Shown here piece after piece: positions 41,543 to 49,470 of a DNA stretch of 64,000 bases. The translations under genes were made by a program, and so were the position numbers. Source of the DNA: JACKAQ01 sp965227145 (GTDB lineage Bacteria; Calditrichota; Calditrichia; RBG-13-44-9; J075); the NCBI GenBank assembly GCA_965227145.1, contig OZ245730.1, positions 5,146,001 to 5,210,000 of the forward strand, read 5' to 3'. The notes beneath the pieces are model-generated. The model ran no database searches. It was not told the DNA's origin and saw only the letters and a program-made list of their open reading frames with translations. The first letter of the stretch is position 1; each line of letters begins with the position of its first letter.

Positions 41543-42835
41543 CTAATACCGGAAATCATCGCCTTTGTTTACGGAAATATCTTTCGGGAAATAGCGGTTA
41601 TACACCAGATCGCTAAATTCCAGCGCCTCTTTGGCGTATGGATTTAGTCCCTGCTGATAAAAAAAGTTGTCGATCAAATGTGATGCCTGTTTCCAAGATG
41701 GCGTATCGTTCAACAATACAACAAATTCATCGAACTGGTTTTCCTGCTTTTTGAACAATTTTTTGACAAACCGTTTGCGCTGCCAGCGACCGATCAACCG
41801 GTTGAGATCTTCCAGTTTATCGCCCTTCATTTTTTCCCCAACGAGCGATGCCAGTTGATCCGCAGCCGAGCCGGTAACTTCCTGAACTTCGGCAGTGTAT
41901 TCGGCTTCGTATTCTTCTTCGTACTCTTCTTCGTATTCTTCCACTTCTTCAATTTCCGGCGCCGGTATTTCGGCGGTTTCCGGAACAACAATTTTTTCCA
42001 CTTCTACCGTCGGCGCGGATGTCGGTATTTCTTTTTCCGCCACATCAATTTCAGGCTTTTTGTGCAGATCCGCCAGGCTGCTTCCGGTTTTCAACATTTG
42101 CTCAAGGTCTTCCATTTTGATATTGGCAGTCCCTTTGCGAATTTCTTTCTCGATGAGCGAAGCGTAATCCGTCAGGTTACGGTCGCTGAAAACCATATAC
42201 AAAATCCGCGTGCTGATGGCATCGGTATCCTGCACCCGCCCTTCGTTGATAAACTGGCTGATGTTCTGGATGGTGTGCATCGCTGTTTCAACCGGCGTCG
42301 GCGTAAATACCTGGCGGTCGATTGCGGCGATCAATTCCTGAAATTGGGTCTGGGAAATTTCCCGGAGATATTTCAGGTTGAAATAGTCGGTCAGCGCATC
42401 GTTGTAATATTCAAATTTGTTGAAATATTTCAACATGTCATAAATCTGGATGGTGGTAATTACCGGCGCATCTTTGAACAAAAATTGCGACAAGGTTTTT
42501 TGCGGACGAATCAAAAAGTTCGCTTCCAGCTTGATGGCGCGTTCCAGTAACAGGTTGAATTGATTGAGGTTAAACGTTGCTGTTTGTTTCAACGTATCGA
42601 AAATTTTATCGAGGAGCATTTGCACTTCCGGCACATCGTAATCGAACCGTTCGCTGGCGCTGAATTTTTCAGATTCTTCACGAATCCACAATTCCACTTC
42701 CTGATCAAAAAAATGTTTGATGGAATCGGGGATGTTCCGCGTAAAAATATAGGTCAGCGGGATGTCGCCCATGCCGGGCTGGACAACCTCTTTGCGGATT
42801 TTCTGGATAATATTTTCAATGATTTGATCTAACAT
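41543..42835 (-). CDS. Hypothetical protein with acidic EEYEEEYE linker
   Basis: 430 residues, soluble, not recognised. The N-terminal ~230 residues are helical (starting MLDQIIENIIQKIRKEV), then a Pro/Glu-rich stretch with EEYEEEYEEEYEAEY (about 300-315) and a helical C-terminal domain with basic RWQRKRFVKKLFKKQ. No catalytic motif and no signal peptide. Convergent with the AbgT gene; upstream lies an AT-rich region of 274 bases. It looks like a scaffold or regulatory protein with a charged linker. Confidence 0.65.
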   Translation of the reverse strand: MLDQIIENIIQKIRKEVVQPGMGDIPLTYIFTRNIPDSIKHFFDQEVELWIREESEKFSASERFDYDVPEVQMLLDKIFDTLKQTATFNLNQFNLLLERAIKLEANFLIRPQKTLSQFLFKDAPVITTIQIYDMLKYFNKFEYYNDALTDYFNLKYLREISQTQFQELIAAIDRQVFTPTPVETAMHTIQNISQFINEGRVQDTDAISTRILYMVFSDRNLTDYASLIEKEIRKGTANIKMEDLEQMLKTGSSLADLHKKPEIDVAEKEIPTSAPTVEVEKIVVPETAEIPAPEIEEVEEYEEEYEEEYEAEYTAEVQEVTGSAADQLASLVGEKMKGDKLEDLNRLIGRWQRKRFVKKLFKKQENQFDEFVVLLNDTPSWKQASHLIDNFFYQQGLNPYAKEALEFSDLVYNRYFPKDISVNKGDDFRY

Positions 42836-43061
42836 GCAGCAACTCCGGTTGTATTTTGCTCATCGACTTATCGTCGTCTCAGAAAAATGAGATATGAATC
42901 GAATTTAATTATTTTTTATACATAAACATTCACTGCAAAAAGCGTTTCAACTCACTTTTCTAAGTCGTTTTCTGCACTGTTATTTCAGCTTAAAGACTTG
43001 TTTTATCAGTGAGTTAGCATTTTTGTTCAACAACTTTTACATTAGCAAAATATTTGAAAAA

Positions 43062-43075
43062 AAATGTGCACATTT
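43062..43075. promoter_or_regulatory. Perfect 14-bp palindrome in the region between 42835 and 43110
   Basis: AAATGTGCACATTT reads the same on both strands. It lies in an AT-rich region 226 bases upstream of the gene at 41543-42835 and 35 bases after the stop of the PdxJ-like gene. A regulator site is possible but no regulator is assigned. Confidence 0.3.
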
Positions 43076-43109
43076 CGCACAAAATTTATTTTTTTAATTT
43101 AAAATTGTT

Positions 43110-43847
43110 TCACATCTGGCGCTGATAAAACAGAATTTGCTGTTGCGCTTCCTGAACCGCGCGATCGACACCAACCCACAGCGCGCGTTTTACCAGATTC
43201 AATCCCATGCAAATATCTTCCACTTTTGGCACGGCAGCCAGCATCGGCAAATGCTGGTATTCGATGCCGCCATTGATATTTACGCCCAGCCCGAGCTTGG
43301 CTGCAACTTGCGCAGCGCTTTGCAATTTATCCAATCCTACCAGCTCTTCGTTGGAATCTGCGGCGCGAGTGATTTCGCTGCAATCGAATTCCACATAATC
43401 CACCTGAACGCGGCTAAGTTGTTTAACTGCAGATACTTCCGGCTCGCAAAAAACAGCAACGGAAATATTGTTTGCCCGCAAATCCGGCAGCATTCCCGAT
43501 AGCAAATCCTGCAAATTAGCGACGGAAACGGGCATCGCGCGGATGCCGGCGGATTTGTCCAATTCGATAAACGTCACCATATCCGGATGAACCGTTAACG
43601 CTATTTTTACCGATTGCGGCTCCAGCGGAATCCGCAAATTGAGGAAAGTTTTGCGCACCCGTTTTACCAATTGGGCGTCGCGTTCCTGCAAACAACGGGG
43701 ATCTTCCGCCAAAATCATGCTGATGCCCTGGGCACCGGCAATTTCGCACATCACAGCAAACTGGACGGGATCGAAATCGCTGTCGTTCAACATGTGTCGC
43801 AGTAAAGCCAAATCATCAATCGCAATCGAAAGACGTTTATTCATCAA
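43110..43847 (-). CDS. PdxJ-like protein lacking the usual active-site residues
   Basis: 245 residues. The whole-length pattern is that of pyridoxine 5'-phosphate synthase: RLSIAIDDLALLRHMLN against GVNIDHIATLRNARG, GAQGISMILAEDPRCLQERD against [20 protein letters not shown], and GLGVNINGGIEYQHLPMLAAVPKVEDICMGLNLV against GLKVNAGHGLTYHNV...NIGHAII. The catalytic and phosphate-site residues that PdxJ keeps (H in DH, H in VHL, H in GHG, GH in NIGH) are changed to D, M, G and GL. It may be an inactive or repurposed paralogue. No other PLP-synthesis gene is near. Confidence 0.7.
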   Translation of the reverse strand: MMNKRLSIAIDDLALLRHMLNDSDFDPVQFAVMCEIAGAQGISMILAEDPRCLQERDAQLVKRVRKTFLNLRIPLEPQSVKIALTVHPDMVTFIELDKSAGIRAMPVSVANLQDLLSGMLPDLRANNISVAVFCEPEVSAVKQLSRVQVDYVEFDCSEITRAADSNEELVGLDKLQSAAQVAAKLGLGVNINGGIEYQHLPMLAAVPKVEDICMGLNLVKRALWVGVDRAVQEAQQQILFYQRQM

Positions 43848-43973
43848 TGGTATTCCAATGTTTGGTCGTTTTCATTCTGGTTGTGGCTGCATTCCGGCAT
43901 TTAAAGCGTATCCATTTTACAAACTTAAACGTTAGGCATGATTTCATGAAAATCAAAGTAAAACTTGAAACGG

Positions 43974-44936
43974 CTATCGCAAAATCCCGATGGTAAACAG
44001 GATGGCGCGGTCTTTAAAATCGTTGAATGTGTGCAGATACGAAAAATTCATGAGCAGTTGGAAATCGTAAGTTCGCAGCAGCCGCAGTCCGGTATTTGCG
44101 GTAAATTCCAGCCCGTCCTCGCGTCTTTCATCTTCAACAAAAGTGCCGTTTTCGGTGGTGTATTCGTACCCGTAATCGTGATTGACCCAATGAAAACCCA
44201 ACGCCCCGCCGATATATGGCGAAACATCCGTTTTGCCGATCAGATACGATGAAAAAATATTGACCGCAAACCCGTTCCGGGCAGCGAGTTGCATCCCGAA
44301 TTCCGCGTTGTTCATTTCCGCACCCAAACGGATGTCCATGGTAAACGACCGCTCGTCATCGTCGTAGCCTTTTTGGGGAAAGAGGTAGCCAAAACTATAG
44401 CTAGTGAACCGGCGCATGCTCCGGCGCGGCGGCTCAACGGACTCGCTTTCCATAATATTATCGATCCGGGCAGATTTGGCAACCGGCGCCAGTTGGGTGA
44501 TGCTGTCTGCGATGCGCTTCATTACCGTATCCAGATTTTCGATGGTAGTGGATGTGGCGTTATCTACCAACATTAATTCGCCATTGTTTACATCGATGAG
44601 CATGTATTGGACAATCACTTTTGCGCCGAGTGCAGATAATTTGGTGGCAATCGCTTTGTCCGCACCCACAGCTTTCCCGGTTTCGACTGCGCAGGGAATT
44701 TCGGTGCACATGCTGCCATCGAGTGCGCTGTAGGTTTCTTTTTCGGAAATCAGCTGATATGTGCCGTTTTTGAGCAGCTCCGATCGCAACAGCGATTCTG
44801 CGGTTTGGGCGGTCGCATCATCCAAACCGATGGCGGTAACCGGCAAAACCAGCAGCTTTGCGCTATTTTGCGCCAATCCGTTGGCACAGAGAAAAATTAG
44901 GGTGAACAACAAAAAGGTGATGCGGTGCGTTTTCAT
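43974..44936 (-). CDS. Protein with CsgG/FlgO-like domain and C-terminal outer-membrane barrel
   Basis: 320 residues. Signal peptide (first ~22) is followed by a CsgG-like alpha/beta domain (about 26-160, KLLVLPVTAIGLDDATAQTAESLL, CAVETGKAVGADKAIATKLS, IDVNNGELMLVDNATS) and a beta-rich C-terminal half (170-320) with alternating aromatics typical of an outer-membrane barrel (FTMDIRLGAEMNNAEFGMQLA, FHWVNHDYGYEYTTE). I infer an envelope lipid-independent outer-membrane protein. Same strand as the two lipoprotein genes, separated from them by 42 bases, so possibly co-transcribed. Confidence 0.6.
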   Translation of the reverse strand: MKTHRITFLLFTLIFLCANGLAQNSAKLLVLPVTAIGLDDATAQTAESLLRSELLKNGTYQLISEKETYSALDGSMCTEIPCAVETGKAVGADKAIATKLSALGAKVIVQYMLIDVNNGELMLVDNATSTTIENLDTVMKRIADSITQLAPVAKSARIDNIMESESVEPPRRSMRRFTSYSFGYLFPQKGYDDDERSFTMDIRLGAEMNNAEFGMQLAARNGFAVNIFSSYLIGKTDVSPYIGGALGFHWVNHDYGYEYTTENGTFVEDERREDGLEFTANTGLRLLRTYDFQLLMNFSYLHTFNDFKDRAILFTIGILR

Positions 44937-44978
44937 AATTGGCTCACATTCATTTTTTATGAGATTTGTTGCTCCGGA

Positions 44979-45635
44979 TCAGCCCGGAACTTCATCCTGC
45001 CATCGGGAAATATACCATCGTTCACCCCGTTTAATAAAGGTGAAAGTAACTTCCCCGATGAGCGTGGGAATGGCGCTGCCGCCATCCAGCGTTAGGGTAA
45101 ATGTTATTTTCCGGGAAAAAGTTTCGCTGTTTGCGGGCGGGTCCGGCAGCGGGCGCGATCCCCAAACGAGATCCAATGTATTAAAAAAACGGAACATGCG
45201 TCCGGTGGTTTTCAATTCCTGGTCGCGTCCCCAAACGATCGCCTCCGGCGGCGATACGTTGAAGTTGGTGCTGACAAAAATAAACGCGGAATCGAGCACC
45301 TCGCTGTAAACCAGCGAATCTTTGAATGTGTACGCGTATTGAAAGTTCTGAAGCACTTCGTCGGGATTTTTTTGTTCGGTGAGCAGCAGCGCGCCGCCGA
45401 CATCATCACCGGCAACCGCCGGCGCAAAAGGGTTTTGGCAGCGGAGCAAAATTAAGACAAAACAGATACTTAGAAAAATGACGCTGTATGGCTTGTGAGA
45501 TAACGGTGATGAGATTCCTGCCTTCGCAGGAATGACAACTGCCCGGTCATTTCTACGATGGCGAGAACCCACTATCTGCATTAAAATTGATAGCACGCAA
45601 GACAAATACACAAAAACACGTTGGGCAAATTTCAT
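44979..45635 (-). CDS. Lipoprotein paralogue with a repeat-derived N-terminus
   Basis: 218 residues. The C-terminal ~150 residues (ALLLTEQKNPDEVLQNFQYAYTFKDSLVYSEVL, then KRGERWYISRWQDEVPG) are related to the next upstream gene's product, and a lipobox-like LLRC precedes NPFAP. Between the ATG at 45635 and the lipobox lies RNDRAVVIPAKAGISSPLS, the translation of a dispersed GATTCCTGC hairpin repeat (45511-45536). The repeat thus seems to have entered the signal-peptide region. Whether the actual start is 45635 or an unusual start nearer the lipobox is open. Function unknown. Confidence 0.6.
   Translation of the reverse strand: MKFAQRVFVYLSCVLSILMQIVGSRHRRNDRAVVIPAKAGISSPLSHKPYSVIFLSICFVLILLRCQNPFAPAVAGDDVGGALLLTEQKNPDEVLQNFQYAYTFKDSLVYSEVLDSAFIFVSTNFNVSPPEAIVWGRDQELKTTGRMFRFFNTLDLVWGSRPLPDPPANSETFSRKITFTLTLDGGSAIPTLIGEVTFTFIKRGERWYISRWQDEVPG
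45511..45536. repeat. Dispersed hairpin repeat (GATTCCTGC family) inside a coding region
   Basis: GAGATTCCTGCCTTCGCAGGAATGAC, same as the copy at 55663-55688. It is translated as VIPAKAGIS within the lipoprotein gene at 44979. Confidence 0.8.
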
Positions 45636-45648
45636 AAACTGGATTCGA

Positions 45649-46245
45649 TTATTGTGATGGGGCAATCCGGTAATTGGCTTTCAGGGTTGACCATGTGCTG
45701 TCCGTAACGCGACCGCTGTTTTGCTGCAAATCCCGCCAGCTGAAAATATACCACCGTTCGTCGGATGCTTTGAACAACTGGATGACACTTCGCCCTTGAT
45801 AGCTTTCGGTTTTTGCCCTAAATTCCGCCGTTATGAAATATTCGAAATCGAGCTGAAGCGTATCCGGCGAGGTGGAAACCGGTGTTGGTAGCGGCGTTTC
45901 CGGTGTGTATTCGATGAACACATCCGCATCGCTGTTCAGGTTCAGAAAATAATTTTCTTCGTCATCCACATTCCAGCCGAACAGCCGCGCAGCTTCCGCA
46001 TCATCTGCGTTAAACTGAAACGGGATGCCAACGGTCGATTCTTCTGCAAAACAAGCCCGGTACGAGCGCGAATCTTTCAAATCGAACGCCTGCTGAATTT
46101 TTTCGAGCATGCGATTGGGATCGGTTTGCAGGCTGTTATCGCTGACGCCGCCGCCAAAATCCGGCGCTTCCGGCGAACGGGTGTTGAACGGATTGGTGCA
46201 ACCCGCCAGCAACGCCCAACAAACAATGATCCAAACATATTTCAT
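45649..46245 (-). CDS. Lipoprotein of unknown function
   Basis: 198 residues. Lipobox ALLAGC is at residues ~12-17, then NPFNTRSPEAPDFGGG and a globular domain with PNRMLEKIQQAFDLKDSRSYRACFA, ending DERWYIFSWRDLQQNS. It is a paralogue of the next gene (44979), sharing NPFxx, 'KDSxxY' and 'WYIxxWxD' motifs. The ATG at 46245 has AAGGAA upstream; the frame start at 46299 does not. The two lipoproteins are probably one operon with the barrel protein at 43974. Confidence 0.68.
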   Translation of the reverse strand: MKYVWIIVCWALLAGCTNPFNTRSPEAPDFGGGVSDNSLQTDPNRMLEKIQQAFDLKDSRSYRACFAEESTVGIPFQFNADDAEAARLFGWNVDDEENYFLNLNSDADVFIEYTPETPLPTPVSTSPDTLQLDFEYFITAEFRAKTESYQGRSVIQLFKASDERWYIFSWRDLQQNSGRVTDSTWSTLKANYRIAPSQ

Positions 46246-46376
46246 AACCAATTCCTTTATCAAAACAATGTAGAAAATGAATCGACACTTTTCCAGCAAA
46301 TTATTGGCGAAACGGAAAACCGTGCGGGTTTTTGGAAATCTCTGAAAACGGAAACTCGCAAGTGGAGGAAAAACAG

Positions 46377-48401
46377 ATGGATAAATCGCAGGCGCAACAG
46401 GAAATTTTGCGGCTTCGCAACGAAATAAATCAGCACGATTACCAATACTACGTGCTCGCCCAACCGTCCATTTCGGATTACGAATACGATATGCTCATGA
46501 AACAACTGGAAGCGCTGGAGTCGGAATTCCCCGAATTGGCGAGCGATGATTCGCCGAGCAAACGGGTGAGCGGCGAACCGACCAAAAATTTCCGGACCGT
46601 GCCGCATCGCAAACCGATGCTCAGTTTATCGAATACGTATAACGAAGCGGAAATCCGCGATTTCGATCGGCGCGTGCGCGGCTTGCTGAACGACAGCGAA
46701 GCTTTCGAATACGTTTGCGAGCTGAAAATCGACGGCGTCGCGATGAGCCTGATTTACGAAAACGGCTCGCTGGTGCGCGCCGTAACCCGTGGCGATGGCG
46801 AACAAGGCGACGAAGTAACCAACAATGTGAAAACCATCCGCAGCCTGCCGCTGTCGCTAACCACGAACGATAACCAATTGAAAAATATCGAGATACGCGG
46901 CGAAATTTATTATCCGCGAAAAGAATTTGACAAACTGAACGACGAACGAATTGCCGCCGGAGAAGCACCGTTTGCCAATCCGCGCAACTCCGCAGCCGGC
47001 ACGCTGAAGTTGCAGGATGCCCGGATTGTCGCCAAACGCCCGTTGCGCATGTTTTGCTATTATCTCGACGGATTGAGCGATGGCAGCACGCCGGCGGAAT
47101 CCCATTTTTCCGCACTGGAAACGCTCAAAAATCTGCGATTTCCGGTCAACCCAAATGCCAAACGCTGCAAAAATGTGGACGAAGTAATCGAATACTGGCA
47201 AAAATGGGGCACGCAAAAAGACCAGTTGCCATACGAAATTGATGGCGTTGTGGTAAAAATCAACAGTTTTGAGCAGCAGCGACGACTCGGTTTTACCGCC
47301 AAAAGTCCGCGTTGGGCAATCGCCTTCAAATTTGCCACGGAGCAGGCGGAAACGGTTTTGCAGGACATCCAGTGGCAGGTCGGGCGAACCGGTGCGGTCA
47401 CGCCGGTGGCGCATCTGGAACCGGTGCTGCTGCTCGGCACCACCGTCAAACGCGCGACATTGCACAACGTGGACGAAATTGAGCGGCTTGGCGTTCGCAT
47501 CGGCGATACGGTGATCATCGAAAAAGGGGGCGAAATTATCCCGAAAATTATCCGCGTCGTCGCCGAAAAACGTCCGGCGAACAGCCAGCCGTATCAACCG
47601 CCGCAGCATTGCCCGGTTTGCGGCACCCAACTTGTTCGCCCGGAAGGGGAAGTTGCGCTGATTTGCGAAAACGTGAGCTGCGCCGCGCAAGTCGCCGGAC
47701 GGGTGAGCCATTACGCATCGCGAAAAGCGCTGGATATCGAGGGACTCGGCGAAAAAGTAGTGGAATTGCTGCTCAACAATCAGCTCATCCGTGATTACGG
47801 CGATATCTATTTTTTGAAATCCGCGGACATTGCGGAGCTCGAACGCATGGGCGAAAAGAGCGCAGAAAACCTGCTCAGCGGCATCGCGGCGAGCAAAGAA
47901 AAACCGCTGTCGCGGCTGATTTTCGGGTTGGGCATCCGCTTTGTCGGTGAGGGCGCGGCAAAATTGCTGGCGAACCACTTTCATTCCATCGATAAAATGA
48001 TGGCTGCCAGCGTCGCGGAAATCGCGGAAATCGACGGCATCGGCGAAAAAACCGCCGAGAGCATTCGCGACTTTTTCAGCAACGCGGAAAATTTGCAAGT
48101 GATCGAAAAATTGCGCAGCGTCGGCATGCCGTTTTCGGAAGCCGCACCGGAATCTTCGGGCGAAACGGACGAGCGTTTTGCCGGAAAAAGCTTTGTGTTT
48201 ACCGGCGCGCTGGAAAAATTCACCCGCGACGAAGCTGGCGAAATGGTGGAAAAACGCGGCGGAAAAGTGGTCAAATCGGTCAGCAAAAAAACGGATTTTG
48301 TGGTCGCCGGGGCGGACGCCGGTTCAAAGCTGCAAAAAGCGCAGCAGCTGGGCGTGACGGTTCTCTCCGAATCTGAATTTCTGGAAATGACCGGCGAATA
48401 A
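46377..48401 (+). CDS. ligA: NAD-dependent DNA ligase LigA
   Basis: 674 residues, the normal LigA length. Motifs in order: domain Ia (YYVLAQPSISDYEYDMLM), catalytic lysine K117 in CELKIDGVAMSLIY, the NTase/OB region with FANPRNSAAGTLKLQD, the zinc finger HCPVCGTQL...CENVSCAAQ (four Cys), helix-hairpin-helix repeats (EIDGIGEKTAESIRDFF) and a C-terminal BRCT domain (FVFTGALEKFTRDEAGEMV). It seals nicks in DNA replication and repair with NAD+. GGAGG precedes the ATG at 46377. It converges with the DUF2461 gene 5 bases on. Confidence 0.97.
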   Translation: MDKSQAQQEILRLRNEINQHDYQYYVLAQPSISDYEYDMLMKQLEALESEFPELASDDSPSKRVSGEPTKNFRTVPHRKPMLSLSNTYNEAEIRDFDRRVRGLLNDSEAFEYVCELKIDGVAMSLIYENGSLVRAVTRGDGEQGDEVTNNVKTIRSLPLSLTTNDNQLKNIEIRGEIYYPRKEFDKLNDERIAAGEAPFANPRNSAAGTLKLQDARIVAKRPLRMFCYYLDGLSDGSTPAESHFSALETLKNLRFPVNPNAKRCKNVDEVIEYWQKWGTQKDQLPYEIDGVVVKINSFEQQRRLGFTAKSPRWAIAFKFATEQAETVLQDIQWQVGRTGAVTPVAHLEPVLLLGTTVKRATLHNVDEIERLGVRIGDTVIIEKGGEIIPKIIRVVAEKRPANSQPYQPPQHCPVCGTQLVRPEGEVALICENVSCAAQVAGRVSHYASRKALDIEGLGEKVVELLLNNQLIRDYGDIYFLKSADIAELERMGEKSAENLLSGIAASKEKPLSRLIFGLGIRFVGEGAAKLLANHFHSIDKMMAASVAEIAEIDGIGEKTAESIRDFFSNAENLQVIEKLRSVGMPFSEAAPESSGETDERFAGKSFVFTGALEKFTRDEAGEMVEKRGGKVVKSVSKKTDFVVAGADAGSKLQKAQQLGVTVLSESEFLEMTGE

Positions 48402-48406
48402 CCACG

Positions 48407-49072
48407 CTACCGCAACGCCTCGCGCAGATACAAAATAACCGGCTGCGCTGCCGCGAAATATTCGATTGCCACATCTGCCAGATCGTTTCGCAATGCGAGA
48501 TTGGCGGGCAATTCCGCCATAAAATAAAATTGTTTGTTGAAAATTAGCGGCTCAATTTCCGCGGCAGCCTGCAAATCCGCCGGCAGGCGCTTGTTGGTTT
48601 CGCCGCGTATCTCACCATATTTTGTCACAAAATCTTTTTCAGAAATCAATTTTCGGAACGCAGCCGGATTGGCGGCAATCGCATTGCGAATATTTTCCAA
48701 CCCTTCTTTTTCAACAAAATATGCGCCGCCGCCGAGCATTGTCCGGTGGGCGCTCAACTCCAGATACAATCCCGGAACCGATTTATCTTTTCGCCCGCCC
48801 GGCGAAATGAGCGCCGAAACCGTGGTTTTGTACGGGCGTTTGTCCGGCGAAAAACGGACATCCCGGTTGATGCGAAAAACGGCGTCTTTCGGGGCAATTT
48901 GCACATCCGGATCGAACTGGCTCACGCGAAAAATCAGCTCTTCAACCAGATTGGCGAAGGGTTTTTTCACCTTTTTTTCGTAACGGGCACGATTTTCATC
49001 GAACCAGCTTTTTTCGTTATTGGCTGCCAATTCCTCAAAAAATTGCAAAAAATCGGTTTCGAAATAGGGCAT
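48407..49072 (-). CDS. DUF2461 domain protein
   Basis: 221 residues. The DUF2461 pattern is clear: FLQFFEELAANNEKSWFDENRARYEKKVKKPF, VFRINRDVRFSPDKRPYKTTVSALIS, and GLYLELSAHRTMLGGGAYFVEKEGL. The ATG at 49072 follows GGAGGATG and begins the family-like part; an upstream in-frame extension to 49252 has no homology. Function of the family is not known. Converges with ligA. Confidence 0.85.
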   Translation of the reverse strand: MPYFETDFLQFFEELAANNEKSWFDENRARYEKKVKKPFANLVEELIFRVSQFDPDVQIAPKDAVFRINRDVRFSPDKRPYKTTVSALISPGGRKDKSVPGLYLELSAHRTMLGGGAYFVEKEGLENIRNAIAANPAAFRKLISEKDFVTKYGEIRGETNKRLPADLQAAAEIEPLIFNKQFYFMAELPANLALRNDLADVAIEYFAAAQPVILYLREALR

Positions 49073-49470
49073 TTTTTCATCCTCCGTTGCGGTTATTTGC
49101 TGAATAAAATCAGATAACCGTGCAAAATCAACCGATTTGTTTCGAGTCATTTTTGGCGAGGCTTGGCGGGGATGTTTCGTGTTCACTTTGAGCGCATTTT
49201 CAAATGGCAGGATGCCGGATGCCGGTTCGCTTCGAGACTTTGGTTGGTTCACTTATAATTTTCAGTATAGTTAACTGGAGATTCCTGCATTCGCAGGAAT
49301 GACCGGCAGCCTGTCACCCCTGCGGATGCAGGGGTCTCCCGCTCAAAATCACAAAATAATGTGGTACGCTACCAAAATGCGATTCCGGATTCTGGCATCC
49401 GACATCCGGCATCAGATGATGCACGACATTAACATACGATTGAACTCACTATCAAAAATCCCGGAAAACT
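49073..49470. other. Intergenic region with paired repeats
   Basis: 398 bases. It holds the 5' leader of the DUF2461 gene and, at 49277-49339, a head-to-head pair of the GATTCCTGC repeat family. No further gene is convincing. Confidence 0.5.
49277..49339. repeat. Paired dispersed repeats in mirror arrangement
   Basis: GGAGATTCCTGCATTCGCAGGAATGAC (49277-49303) and GTCACCCCTGCGGATGCAGGGGTCTCC (49313-49339), each a hairpin, facing each other with a 9-base gap. The same pair arrangement recurs at 55663-55729. Confidence 0.78.
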
